Part shown: positions 22,718 through 32,800 of the stretch, piece after piece | How positions within the stretch are numbered: the first letter of the stretch is position 1 | Layout of the letters: the number at the start of each line of letters is the position of its first letter | Source of the DNA: Pachypanchax playfairii | Lineage: Eukaryota; Chordata; Actinopteri; Cyprinodontiformes; Aplocheilidae | Direction: 5' to 3' | Assembly: GCA_006937955.1 (NCBI GenBank) | Contig: SSNP01000041.1 | Span: 2,905,735-2,969,734 of the forward strand | DNA: 64,000 bases | Program-made: the position numbers and the translations under genes | Notes under the pieces: model-generated | Databases searched by the model: none | What the model was told of the DNA's origin: nothing | The model's input: the letters and a program-made list of their open reading frames with translations, nothing else

Positions 22718-22902
22718 ATGGCAGAAGCCCCGAAAAAACGAAACGTTTTGTCTGAGGAGACAAAAAATAGAAAAAGGGAGAGTAACCGGATAAAAGGACA
22801 GTCAAGAATCAACATAGACCCGGCTTTCACTCGCTGGCGTGAGCTCAAAGTCAAGGAGGGATTTCCGACTGATGCTGCCGTGGCTCTGTTCCTGCTGGAC
22901 TA
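22718..22902 (+). CDS. Exon-like ORF of a repeat-borne gene, 5' exon ending at a splice donor
   Basis: Starts at ATG 22718 in a strong Kozak context (TAACATGGC) and runs 61 codons plus two bases (TA) to GTAAGT at 22903-22908, a consensus splice donor. Read without splicing, the frame ends at once in TAG. The product opens MAEAPKKRNVLSEETKNRKR, is strongly basic over residues 5-35, then has FTRWRELK and ends in an Ala-Leu-rich ALFLLD. I recall similar N-terminal exons as a multi-copy family in fish genomes, function unknown. A basic, putatively nucleic-acid-binding N-terminus of a transposon protein is plausible. No downstream exon was found in the roughly 280 bp left before the element ends, so this copy is probably a truncated gene. 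Confidence 0.45.
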
Positions 22903-23187
22903 GTAAGTATCTTTCTATTCTCAAATCAAAATGCTAATGCCAGCTTTCGGAAATTTGTATGGAAGTAATAACTGGCCACCAGGTTGACAGTTCATTCACT
23001 CAGCCACTGGAAACCGAAATGTAATGTAGTTCAATCCAACTGCTGGCGGACGGGGTATCTGGATTTTACGACGCTACGTGCTGGTGCTCATGGGAAATGC
23101 AGGCTTCGTTCACGTAAAATAATACCGCTTTTGTCCAGTGGCGCTGCCAAAATAAACCTAAACTGAAAGCTCCTAAGTACTGCTTGA

Positions 23188-24122
23188 AAAGGTCCAAAAA
23201 CCAAGTTTGTAAAACAAACTTTAATCTTTGTATGAAATAATGATGAAAGCTTCAGCACGATGAAAGGCCAGAATGTATTTAATTGCTTTTGTAAATACTG
23301 CACATGTAAAATGAGAAAACAACTGAATATAAAATAATATATAGAATTTGAAAAATACTGAGTAAAAAATGTGGCAGAGTCAAACGTGCTAAATAATCCA
23401 TTCTCTCTGATTTCAGTTTATTTATTTCTGTCAGTGACGCTGTAATCAACCAGTTAGACTTAGAAAATTAAAAAATAGAAAATTAGATAATAAGCAGGTA
23501 ACCTTTGTCAGAACTCATTTGTCACATTAATGTGATATCTTTAAAATAATAAACAAACAAACACAATACGGTCTAACAACTGCAAAGAAAGACCTTATTC
23601 ATGCTGTCTTAAAAGTTAACAAATCCAACTATTTATAAAGAAAACAAATTGAAATTAAAATATTCTGTTACCTTTCTGAAATCTATAGGGATTGTTTATT
23701 AGGCCAACAATATAAATAGATTAAAAAAGAAGGGCAAATTCAACAATAAAAAATCATGATCAGCAGAGCCATATCAACTCTTGAGCTGCTTTTCTTATTT
23801 CAGACAACCGTACAACACACTGAATAAGAACCCCAGGAGAGGACAAGAGGATTGGGGGATGTTTGCAGTCAGACACATCTGTCTGAGGCATGGAGAGGGA
23901 GGGAGAGTGTCGTACCACCTGCTTCTACCATTTCTCTAGATCTTCACTTCATGCAAATAGGTTACAAATTATTTACTATTGGATCTGAGCATCCGGGCCT
24001 CGTCTGAAGGTGGAAGCCAAAAGATGGACCAGTTAACCTCCCATTTTTCTTCTTCTTCTCTGTACTCACATATAAACAGAAACACACACATAAGAAAATA
24101 ATACCTCCCAGCCCCCACTCTG
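23188..24122. other. Non-coding DNA, nothing recognised
   Basis: AT-rich sequence without domains. The last 150 bp lead into the CA repeat. Confidence 0.5.
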
Positions 24123-24142
24123 CACACACACACACACACACA
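24123..24142. repeat. (CA)10 microsatellite
   Basis: Short perfect CA run immediately left of a fold-back element. A second CA run lies on its other side at 24439-24467. Confidence 0.9.
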
Positions 24143-24158
24143 CCCACAAGTGTGTTTT

Positions 24159-24374
24159 GGTATCCTTATGGGGACCGTCCATTGACTTCCATTGATTTTA
24201 GTAACTAGATTTATACCTAACCCAAACCCTTTTCCTAACCTTAACCATTACTGATCTATAACTAACCCTAAGACTAACTAAAACTCTATTCACACCATAC
24301 CTATAAACCTAACCCCTAACCCTAAAAAGGGGAGTCCCCCTCATGGGGACCAGGCTTCGGTCCCCACAAGAACC
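24159..24374. mobile_element. Fold-back repeat with TGGGGACC arms
   Basis: The left arm has GGTATCCTTATGGGGACC and the right arm has GGTCCCCACAAGAACC, complementary over most positions. Between them lies CTAACCC-rich sequence (24217-24325), the usual make-up of a common teleost MITE. The CTAACCC motifs resemble telomere repeats but are too irregular to be one. Confidence 0.55.
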
Positions 24375-24435
24375 CTCGGACCCCAGAAAGATAGTAAAAG
24401 TCAGGAAACGGGTCCTCAGGAGGTCAGAAATACAA

Positions 24436-24438
<3 letters not shown>

Positions 24439-24467
<29 letters not shown>
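24439..24467. repeat. (CA)14 microsatellite
   Basis: Near-perfect CA run followed by CGACAGACAC. Confidence 0.9.
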
Positions 24468-24469
<2 letters not shown>

Positions 24470-24929
24470 CAGACACAGGTTGCTGGGCCCCCTGTTGCCT
24501 CATCTGTCAGCCCCTGCAACCAAACACACACACACACACCAGCATCATGCTCACAGAAACACATGCTCTTAGGGGAGAGGGTCTCAGATGCAGATCATCA
24601 GTATTAGCAGGCGGCAGAGGGATTAGCATCCCCCTGCAGTGACCTACAGGTGTAGCCCTAGGTTAGAGCAGACACTTATCTTATCTGGGCTCTGACCTCT
24701 GGCCTTCACCAAAGACGCATTTCAAAAAAAAAAAAACTGTGCTTAAAGACAGATGGAGGAGGTGCTGAGCTGTACCAGGAAAAAGGCTGAGAGATCTGCA
24801 GCTTCAAGAGTAGAATTTAAAAAGTGTTTTTGATAGTAATGTAATAAAACTGAGATTTAATTTGTAATCCGTTAAAGCTTTCTGTATAAAAAAAAGTCAT
24901 TATCAGAAAAATATTATTTGACTTTGCTG
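24468..24929. other. Non-coding DNA, nothing recognised
   Basis: Low-copy-looking sequence with a poly-A run at about 24725. Confidence 0.45.
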
Positions 24930-25420
24930 GTAAATACATACAGTATAAGTACATTTTACGTATATAGCACCACAGATATGCAGTCACAAAGTGCTTCTCA
25001 AGGCAATGAGTAAAATATAAAAAATACAGACAAAGGTACATTTAAAAACAGTTTTTAAAACAGAATTAAAAACAAAAATCTTTTTATAAATGAAGCCTGT
25101 TTGAAAACAAACCTATTTTTTGATTTTAAACACACAGCATCTAGGTAGTGTGTACAGAAGAGAGAGTATTTCACAACTTAGGTGATACTGCTTCACAGGA
25201 TTGGTCACTTTGTGTCTTGAAATGGGTTTTTGAGCCAACAAAAACATTTAGCCTGCTGCCCACAGAGTGTGGGTCAGGGGTGTGAAGCTGTAACAGGTCA
25301 GAGATCTAGAAAAGAGCTTGACCCTGCAAGACTCTAAAAGTGAGGGTCAACATTATAAAAACATTCCCAAATATGCTTTAACCAGTGAATAAATGCTAAA
25401 ACATGTATGAGTCAGTTTGC
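24930..25420 (-). mobile_element. Probable LINE 3' fragment
   Basis: Near 24960-25020 the sequence TATATAGCACCACAGATATG then CAAAGTGCTTCTCAAGGCA resembles the minus-strand tail of fish LINEs ('TTTATATAGCRCC...AAGTGCTTTACAAGRCA'). The following 400 bp, with GGGTGTGAAGCTGTAACAGG and AGAGCTTGACCCTGCAAGACT, matches the usual upstream part of such tails. It is heavily diverged. Confidence 0.45.
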
Positions 25421-25424
25421 ATGC

Positions 25425-25760
25425 CCCAGTTCAAAGTCCTGCAGCATGTGACCCATCTGACAGGGAGTAGGCAGAGTCCAGGATCCATAGATCAAAAACT
25501 AAATAGAAACCAACATACAGGCTAACAGGTTGACAGATGAGTGTGTGCTAGAGTAACACAAGGCACACAACTCTAACTCACAACGATCATGAGAAACATA
25601 GGTGTTTAAATACGGAGACAGACAGGTGTGTAGAGTGAGTATGATGACAGGGAACAGGTGCAGGACATGATCTGAATTACAGGACTGAGTGAAAAACACA
25701 AGATACTAAACTAACTCAGACAGAAACCAAAATGCTAAATTAATCAAACTAAGGCCAAAT
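25425..25760 (-). mobile_element. Possible degraded LTR
   Basis: Read on the minus strand this has the T/C-rich, CACCTGTTCCCTGTC / GTATTTAAACACCT style of teleost gypsy LTRs. A TATA-like TTTAAA lies at the position expected for an LTR promoter. No clean ends or target duplication were found. Confidence 0.3.
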
Positions 25761-25951
25761 GTGTGGAACACTGAACACAGACTGACTGGTGGCATGAGCC
25801 GGAAAGAATTATAACATAGACAGATGTCAAGATGAACAAACATTATTAGATATAGTGTGTGGACATGAGATACAGTTAACAGCATAGGCCCCCATAAATG
25901 TCTGATTGATGTTTGAAATCTGTATAAACAGGTTTCATTCTTTTTTCTTCA

Positions 25952-26182
25952 TTAAGGTGGGGGAAGGGGAGAGAAGAAGTTAGATCCTGGGTGAGAGGGG
26001 TACCTGCTGTCAAGTTTGGTTGCAGAATCAAACCAGACCCTGATGGACTGGCAGATTACAGACTTGATACTATCTCCACAGTTTTGTAGAGTGTTGAGTT
26101 CTAGATTCTTCTGACTGCACCAGAAGACCAGCTGTTCCACTTCCTGTCTGTAAAGTTTTGGTTGACACACAAAACTCCTCAC
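25952..26182 (-). pseudogene. Internally deleted LINE reverse transcriptase fragment
   Basis: A 76-codon minus-strand frame. Residues 10-35 read YRQEVEQLVFWCSQKNLELN, the 'L..WC..NNL.LN' block that follows the ADD catalytic box in jockey/Rex-type LINEs. It is followed directly by SIKSVICQSIRVWFDSATK, which corresponds to the later 'IIES.L..SI..W....T' thumb block. About 70 residues normally between these are missing. It belongs to the same general family as 1003-1131. Confidence 0.55.
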
Positions 26183-26829
26183 AAAAGTTGGTGTTACAGG
26201 TCACAATGTCAGTGAGTTCATCTGGGTTTGATGTAGCAACTTAAAAAAAGCAGTCCAGTCAAAGCAGCCTATAGCTCCTCCTTTGCCTCGGTAGTCCATC
26301 TTCTCACAGTTTAGATTGTAGGATTCACACATTTAAGACTCTGCCTGTAGGTAGAGAGAAGATGCATTCAATGCAACCATGCATTGATCAGACAAACCCA
26401 ACGCTGCACGTGGAGTGATCGGCATCCTCATTGGTCTTTGGTGGGTTAGGTAACATGCTGTCTAAATTTTGGGGGCTAAAGTTTGAGTAGCCTGACCAGA
26501 TCCTCCTGCATTATGTTCAAATGCAGAAGGGTCTGACACCGGAGCCGCACCCGATCATTTCCACGTCAAATTTTATGGCGGACCAATTACATATCACCTT
26601 TGTTGTGCATCATCCTGAAAACACGGAACTAGCGTTTTCCACCCAGAGCACAACATTCAACATGGCGGACTCGGCTGTGGATGAAGTGTTTACTTCTGTG
26701 TTTGCACAGTGTTTTCTTGGGGCGGTCAAATACGTGACCTGAGTCTGCAATGACACCTCGTATTCACAAGTTTTTGACACAAAAGCGACAACTATCATTA
26801 ATATTCGTCTTTTCTCCTCTATTAACCAT
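26183..26829. other. Non-coding DNA; CpG-containing part at 26530-26830
   Basis: The segment from about 26530 to 27050 is richer in CpG than its surroundings and contains AACATGGCGGACTCGG at 26659, a good start context. The plus-strand frame there runs only to TGA near 26740 and has no recognisable domain. It may be part of an unidentified DNA transposon. Confidence 0.35.
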
Positions 26830-26909
26830 GGCTCTGTAGCTGCCATTACGGCTCTGTAGCTACCATTACGGCTCTGTAGCTGCCATTACGGCTCTGTAGC
26901 TACCATTAC
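26830..26909. repeat. 20-bp tandem repeat, four units
   Basis: Four units of GGCTCTGTAGCTRCCATTAC, alternating G and A at the R position, so effectively two 40-bp dimers. The next unit degenerates (GGCTCCGCTCG). Confidence 0.9.
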
Positions 26910-27058
26910 GGCTCCGCTCGCTAAACCTTTTGTTTTCGTTCCGCCTCGTGTGTATCTGCTTTAGCGTCACATATGTTGCGTCACTTCCAGGTTTCTGTGA
27001 TTGGTTCTCTCTCAACTGGCTAAGCCCGCCTTTGAAATTGAGAGACAGCAGTTCAGCT

Positions 27059-27109
27059 CCAGGCCCTCACGTCTTTGTAAAGTATTCTGTCAAAGACGTG
27101 AGGGCCTGG
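27059..27109. repeat. Perfect 19-bp inverted repeat (hairpin)
   Basis: CCAGGCCCTCACGTCTTTG at 27059-27077 is the exact reverse complement of 27091-27109, with a 13-base loop at 27078-27090. The stem is GC-rich and would form a stable hairpin in DNA or RNA. There are no bulges or 2-nt overhang context that would make a microRNA call safe. Confidence 0.9.
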
Positions 27110-27960
27110 TTGATCAGGTAAACGTTTGAGGTTAGCTTTATCCTAGAACAATGAGCAGAGAGTTTTGGTCATTTTGTTTCACACTGGTTATCTGGTCAGC
27201 CAAGTCTCTTAAAACCTCACTATTACAGGCCCGTTGTGGGTTGTAAACACCAATCAGAGTAAACGAGGGAAACTCTCATGTAAATAAAACGATCCACCAT
27301 TGATGAAGATGGATTTCACATGAGGGCTGCATGTTCTGTTTAACACTGTCATCTGTACACCAACATTCATTTGCAGATTTCACCTGCTCTCATCTTCCCC
27401 ATGAGGTCCATGTCAGAGTCTCTGCGTGGTGAATTTGAAAGCCCTGAAGATAAGGCACTGAATACGAGATAAGCCATTTTTCAGTTAAACATAGAGCTGC
27501 AGAGCTGAAGAATTCTGAATTTTTCTAAGTGAGGAGAAGCAGCTCATCAATTTTGTTGGGGAGGGACTGCATATTTGTCAATCAAATGGACAAGAAGTCA
27601 TGATGAAAACCCTGCTGTCACAGCCTGGCAAGCACTCCAGCATGTTTCACATGTATAAAATAACATATTGTCCAAATTTGCTTACCAACATGGTGTTACT
27701 TGAAACCCAAAGTGGTGCCGTTTCAGTTGAGTGAAACTGACGTTTGTCTAAAATTGTATCTCTCAGAAAGAGGTGAGCTGCCCTGCTACATATTTTTCCA
27801 AGATTCCGACAGGGACAGAAGTTTTGATATTGGCCTGTAGCTTTTTTAAAATTTTGAATCAAGGCTAAGCTTTTTAAGGATTGATTCAAAAATAGCAGGC
27901 AATGAGTTTTTCACTTTGCTGTGGAGGAATTTCAGCTTTCCCTTCTTTGAATAATTCTTT
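27110..27960. other. Non-coding DNA, nothing recognised
   Basis: No domain-bearing frame. The 80-codon minus-strand frame at 27647-27889 is not recognised. Confidence 0.45.
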
Positions 27961-28265
27961 TAATTCAGCCACATTGGATTAATTTTGAGCATTAATAGCT
28001 TTTTTAAGGTCATTCAACAGAATCTCAATTAGATTTAAGTCCAGATTTAGACAAGGCCGCTCTGAAAACCTTAATTTTTGTTTTTGTTGGGCCATTCACA
28101 GACAGACCTGATATGGTTCTTTGGATTGCTGCATAACCCAAACACACTTAAGCTTAAGGTGTGTAACCAATGGCCAGACCATCTCCATCAGGATTTACTG
28201 GTAGAGGGTAAAATTCATAGTTCCATCCATTATGCAAAGTCGCTGAAGACCCGAAGAAGTAAATA
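27961..28265. mobile_element. Degenerate DNA-transposon-type repeat
   Basis: Phrases such as ATTTAAGTCCAGATTTAGAC, GGATTGCTGCATAACCCAA and TTCATAGTTCCATCCATTAT match, with decay, the non-coding interior of a widespread fish DNA transposon as I remember it. No ends were identified. Confidence 0.35.
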
Positions 28266-28461
28266 GATAAGATAACACTGACCTTAATTCAGGCAAGTGA
28301 GAGTTGCAATGTAATAGATGTTGTTTTGGGCTCTTTTGTGACGTCCTGGATGTGTTGTCAATGCACTTTTGGGCGTTGACACATGACACACTCATGTGAC
28401 TCTAAGAAGCTGGTTCATACAGTGGTCACAACAATTTATAACATCCAAACCAGGATTAGAG

Positions 28462-28516
28462 CTGAAGAAGCCTTTTGGATGAAAGGTGAAATATTTTGAA
28501 GAAGTCCAGTTGTCCA
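28462..28516 (+). repeat. Short LINE-like tail adjoining a microsatellite
   Basis: GAGCTGAAGAAGCCTTTTGG then GATGAAAGGTGAAATATTTTG and AAGTCCAGTTG resembles a common teleost repeat tail ('GAAGAAGCCTYTYGGATGAGAGG...AAGTCCAGTTG'). The pentanucleotide array begins immediately after, as is usual for such tails. Confidence 0.45.
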
Positions 28517-28696
28517 TTTTATTTTATTTTATTTTATTTTATTTTGTTTTGTTTTGTTTTGTTTTGTTTTGTTTTGTTTTGTTTTGTTTTGTTTTGTTTT
28601 GTTTTGCCTTGCCTTGCCTTGCCTTGCCTTGCCTTGCCTTGCCTTGCCTTGCCTTGCCTTGCCTTGCCTTGCCTTGCCTTGTCTTGTCTTGTCTTG
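28517..28696. repeat. Staged pentanucleotide microsatellite (36 units)
   Basis: Five TTTTA units (28517-28541), thirteen TTTTG (28542-28606), fifteen CCTTG (28607-28681) and three TCTTG (28682-28696), all in one phase with no gaps. Frames across it on both strands are repeat translations. Confidence 0.95.
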
Positions 28697-31600
28697 TAGA
28701 TAGACAAACTGTGGCAGGGGGGATTTTGTCAGAGTTGTGGCAAACAAGGGCTCAAAAATATGCTCTGTACGCTGAATGCACTGTTGGGTTTTCTAAATGC
28801 GTGAGGGTTCCAGAGGGGTCGAAGACACAACCAGAGGAGCAGAGACTCTAGGAGCTGGAACAGACCATCAGCTGCAGCAGATTCCACCAGCACACATGGC
28901 CAGCACCAATCAGCCCAGGACCTGAAGAACAGGATTGTAAAAGACCAGAGAGGAGAAAGAAAACTGGAATGAGAAAATAATAGAGCAAAGATAAAAAGAG
29001 AGGAAAACAGAAGAAAGGAGGGAAAAGAATAGAAGACTCTCTAAACCCAAGAATTCTCTCAGATGCCTTTGAATGTTAAGAAAATATATTTTTATGGAGA
29101 GAATTGTTGTATTGTTTTGTTTTTTTACAAACTACTGTACATTCAAAATCCAGTTTCTATTATTCCTTCCCTTTTCTTGTGTGTTTTTGTCATTTATTTT
29201 GAAGTTTTCCCATTTTTAACTTAATAGAGAAAAGGATGGTTTCAGTACATAGAAAAAAGTCAAAACAACCCGAGGATCCAGGTAGACAAACTAAAGACCT
29301 TTGATGCTCATGTTTTGTTTGCTGTAATATCATTTGAACCTGGCTTGTGTTGTTGCCTCCCGTCGGACTCTTCACATTCTGTTGACATTTTGCTGTTATT
29401 TGTACAGTGCAAAGCGGTCCATTTTCCCTGCATCAAAAGTGCTTTTACGTGCTTGTGTCAGGATGTCTTTGGTGCTTACCTTCAGCTCCTGTCAGGAAGC
29501 GAGAGCAGGGCCTGTGCTCAGGAGTAGAAGGGGGTGGGGGTGCTGAGGCTGCTTTTGCCTGAAGCGTTTTTTTTTTTTTTTGTGAAGGCGAGAACTGGCT
29601 CAAAGGCTGTCAGTGCGCCCACAAATACACATCAATATACATAGGCCAACAAGCGTTTTCATTCTCAGCTGCACTCCCGGTAAGAACAATGTAAACTTTT
29701 ATTCATAAACATACATCCATGCGAGCATGCACTATGCTCATTACACAGTTTATATGGCTGTGTTTGTCTTTCTCAAAGGGTGGAGAATCACAAAACAACA
29801 TACAGTATATGGGTCATACATTTCTCTGGCCAGATCTGTGTAAACCTGAGGCTGAACAGTGAAACAATACTTTTAAACTTCCATTTGTTTTAATATGGCG
29901 GGAGCTTTGCTGTTATTTTTGATTAACTTGTTGTAAAAGTGGTTCTTCAGATTTGTACCTGACTTTACAGAACAAAGTTGTGTGTTCTCTTATTACCCTC
30001 AGATGTTACCAGGTCAGGTAATTTATAAGGTAGAATTCCAGACAATCCTTCACACAGAATCCTTCACTCGAGCTGAAATAGTAATTTATCTCATAAAATT
30101 AAAAGATGGCTTTTAAAACAACAAACTGTGAAATTTGCAAAACAAGTTTTATTACATCATCATTGAATAACAAGACTAGTTTGGGTTCTTAGTTAAAGCA
30201 AGCATCAGTATTTTTATTCTATTTTAAAAATATTTCACCTGTACTGATAATATGTGTATCATTTATTATTATTTTTGTTATTCTGTTAAAGTTAAAATTC
30301 TGTGTTGTTAAATCTCATGTAAGTTTGTGAAAACATTTGAACAAAGGTAAATGATTTAAAATGTTTGTAGGGTTCATGGTTTGATGACACTGAATGTATG
30401 AACTATGCAGGTTTAAGTGTTACGCATGTATTATAGACAAGAACACAAACTACATGATGGATAAAACATACATAGTTATTTAAAAATCTTGTTTTCTTCC
30501 ACCACATCAGAACTTTAAGATACATACAAGAAAATCTTGATGTACTCCTTAAATGATATCATACATATTAGACACGTAAATGAGAGCAAATATAAAAAAA
30601 ATGTTTTCTGTAATCATTTAAAAATCTTGCGTCTAGTTGTAGTAGTTTGTATAAATCTACAAAGAAATTAGGATTTCAATAAACAGGTTTTTAACACATG
30701 AGAGAGGGAAACTGGCTCAATTTGTCATATTTGAACTCATTTAGAGATAACAGCCATTTCTTAAGTGCCTTCAGACTGTCATCATACGCCCAACATTACA
30801 TATGCAAACTCATCGAGTTATTTACTCTTCTCATTTCTAAGTAACATGTGCCCTGTCTGAGGAATTTGGGATCTTGACCATTTCTTCCCTGCAAATGACA
30901 GCAGTGTACCCCTGGTGTGTTGGAGGCTGGCAACCACTAAGCAGTCCTGGCATTCTGCAGACAGGCCAGACTTGTGGTTGTTGTTTTGCTCAGTCTTTGG
31001 CTGCAGGCTATATGCAGAACACAGACAGCTAGCCTGTTCCCACACAAGGGTTCAGCGCTAAAGGTGCTTAGTCCAATACTCCATTCTGGAAACATTAGCA
31101 AGGAAAGATCTGGTGGGCAATTGTAAGGAAGAAAAACAGAGAAGGAGTTGAGGAAGAGAGGGCTGGTATGAATAACTGTGAGCTAGTTCAGATACGTGAA
31201 GATAAGCAGAGAAGATTTTAATGCAAGTTGAATTCGAAGAGGAAAAGTGAAACTTATAATTCCTAAATTGTTTTCTCTTCCTCAGCTACTTTTTTTTCCC
31301 ATGCATCATTCAGTTCTTTGGTTTCTCCTGTCAAAAATGGCTAACCACAAACTCACATTGTCTCATGTCATTCTTTTCAAAATGGAATGTTCTCGGCTAT
31401 GTTTGGGTTTTTGGTGAGCCACGAGCAATTGTGACTCAACCTAACCATCAACCGTCATACTCTTTCAATTAGAAATGACAGAAAAGCTCAAGCGTTGTCT
31501 GCAATGAAGCATTTTTCAATAGTGCTTCTCTGCCCAACAACTAGGTTTAATCTTGTCCTGACTTTTCAGAGTGACACCCATAAAAAACAGAAAGTTAAAA

Positions 31601-32269
31601 AGATGCATTTTGGAACTGGACTTTTCTCTGAAATTAAAGCGGAAAAAGTGTCTATTATTTATTACATCTACAGCTTGTGATTATTGAGTGTACTTTAAGC
31701 CCTATTTTCCAGATGAGTCAGTGTTTGCATGTCCCACTGTGGCCCAACTCCCTCCTGGTTTGACTATGTGGACTCTAAGCTCAGACAGACTGTGACCTAT
31801 CCAGCCCTAACCTGATCACATATGCAGTTTTAATTGAGTGATAATGAAGAGAGTTTGTTCAAGATGAGGTTAACAGGAGTGTATTCATTTGAATAGGACC
31901 CTTTGGATTATCCTCGGCTCCAGAGCCACTCTAAAAAAAGGACTGTTGTGCTTTCAACAAACTATTCAAGAGCTCTTAATAGACCGCAGGGTATGATAAG
32001 GATTCTTAGTGAAAAATTTTGAACTATGGGTTATCTGCATTTGGGTCTTGGATCCAGAACAGTTTCTCCACCTTGATGCAAACTTGAGAGTGCAACAATT
32101 GAGAAGGAGCACTAATAACCAGAGGGCAACGATAAAAATCTATGTCACTAAATCGTGATGTCGATTTCTAACTTTCTTTTCCCTTTTTTACCCATCTGTC
32201 CAGCTTCTTTTCTCTCTCTATCCTCCACCATTGTTGTTATCAAATGATACAGTTGCTCAAGCGCAGCAT
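28697..32269. other. Non-coding DNA, no gene recognised
   Basis: Mixed AT-rich and purine-rich stretches (28930-29030 is GA-rich; poly-T at about 29568-29581). All open frames are under 80 codons and overlap one another without domains. Confidence 0.5.
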
Positions 32270-32800
32270 TTGAATCCTAAGGACCTCTGGGAGCGGATTT
32301 GTCTCCACCAAGCCCCTTCTAACGGGGATTAAGAGGATTAAAAACCATAAAATGACCCCAGCTCCAAGTCCCCAGAGCCAGGCCCAGCTTGTCTCGGCCA
32401 AGCCTAGCCAGGATAGAAGCCCTGGCCGTAGGCTTTTTTTTTACTAACGGCCCCTTAAAGCTCACTGTTAGCATGACAAAGGAGATCGCAGTCCCCTGAT
32501 CTGCCAAGGAGGCAGTACAATAGTGTGGCTGCTTTCTCTTCTGCTCATTTTCATGGAGACAAACAGCATTACACTTGGCAGTGACATTGTTCTAAACTCC
32601 AACATGGAGCCCCTCTTTCTCTGTGGAGTTCAAGGTGTCATATTAATTATTTAAATCTGATGTGGATTCTCAGAGAGGAATCCCTCCAAGGCCTTACCCG
32701 TAGCCAGAAGGTCTGGGATCTGCATTCGTTTGGTTAATTAGAACTGAAACTAGGCTTTGATCTCAACCAAAATTGGAAAAAAGGGAAACTTCCAGAATGC
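32270..32800. promoter_or_regulatory. Candidate conserved non-coding element
   Basis: A non-repetitive block of balanced composition with homeodomain-type cores (TTAATTA-like at 32644-32652 and 32743-32749) and GATTAAGAGGATTAAA. It looks like vertebrate developmental enhancer sequence. This is a compositional judgement without alignment. Confidence 0.25.

Larger units (their letters stand above)
21260..23187 (+). mobile_element. DNA-transposon-like element with an exon-like ORF, interrupted by a hAT
   Basis: The left end TTAAACCAACACTAAGTAAC and the reverse complement of the right end (about 23164-23187, TCAAGCAGTACTTAGGAGC) form an imperfect terminal inverted repeat ending in CTTTTCA/CTTTCA. 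After removing the nested hAT (21430-22598 plus one 8-bp duplication) the element is about 750 bp. It contains a 61-codon ORF followed by a consensus splice donor. I recall this sequence class as multi-copy in teleosts. The superfamily and target duplication are not resolved. Confidence 0.5.

Noticed and set aside
24217..24325. Interstitial telomere repeat
   Set aside because: CTAACCC units are irregular and embedded in a fold-back MITE with TGGGGACC arms, a common teleost pattern.
27059..27109. MicroRNA precursor
   Set aside because: Stem is perfect and only 19 bp, shorter than a typical precursor, with no mismatch pattern or conservation evidence; kept only as a hairpin.
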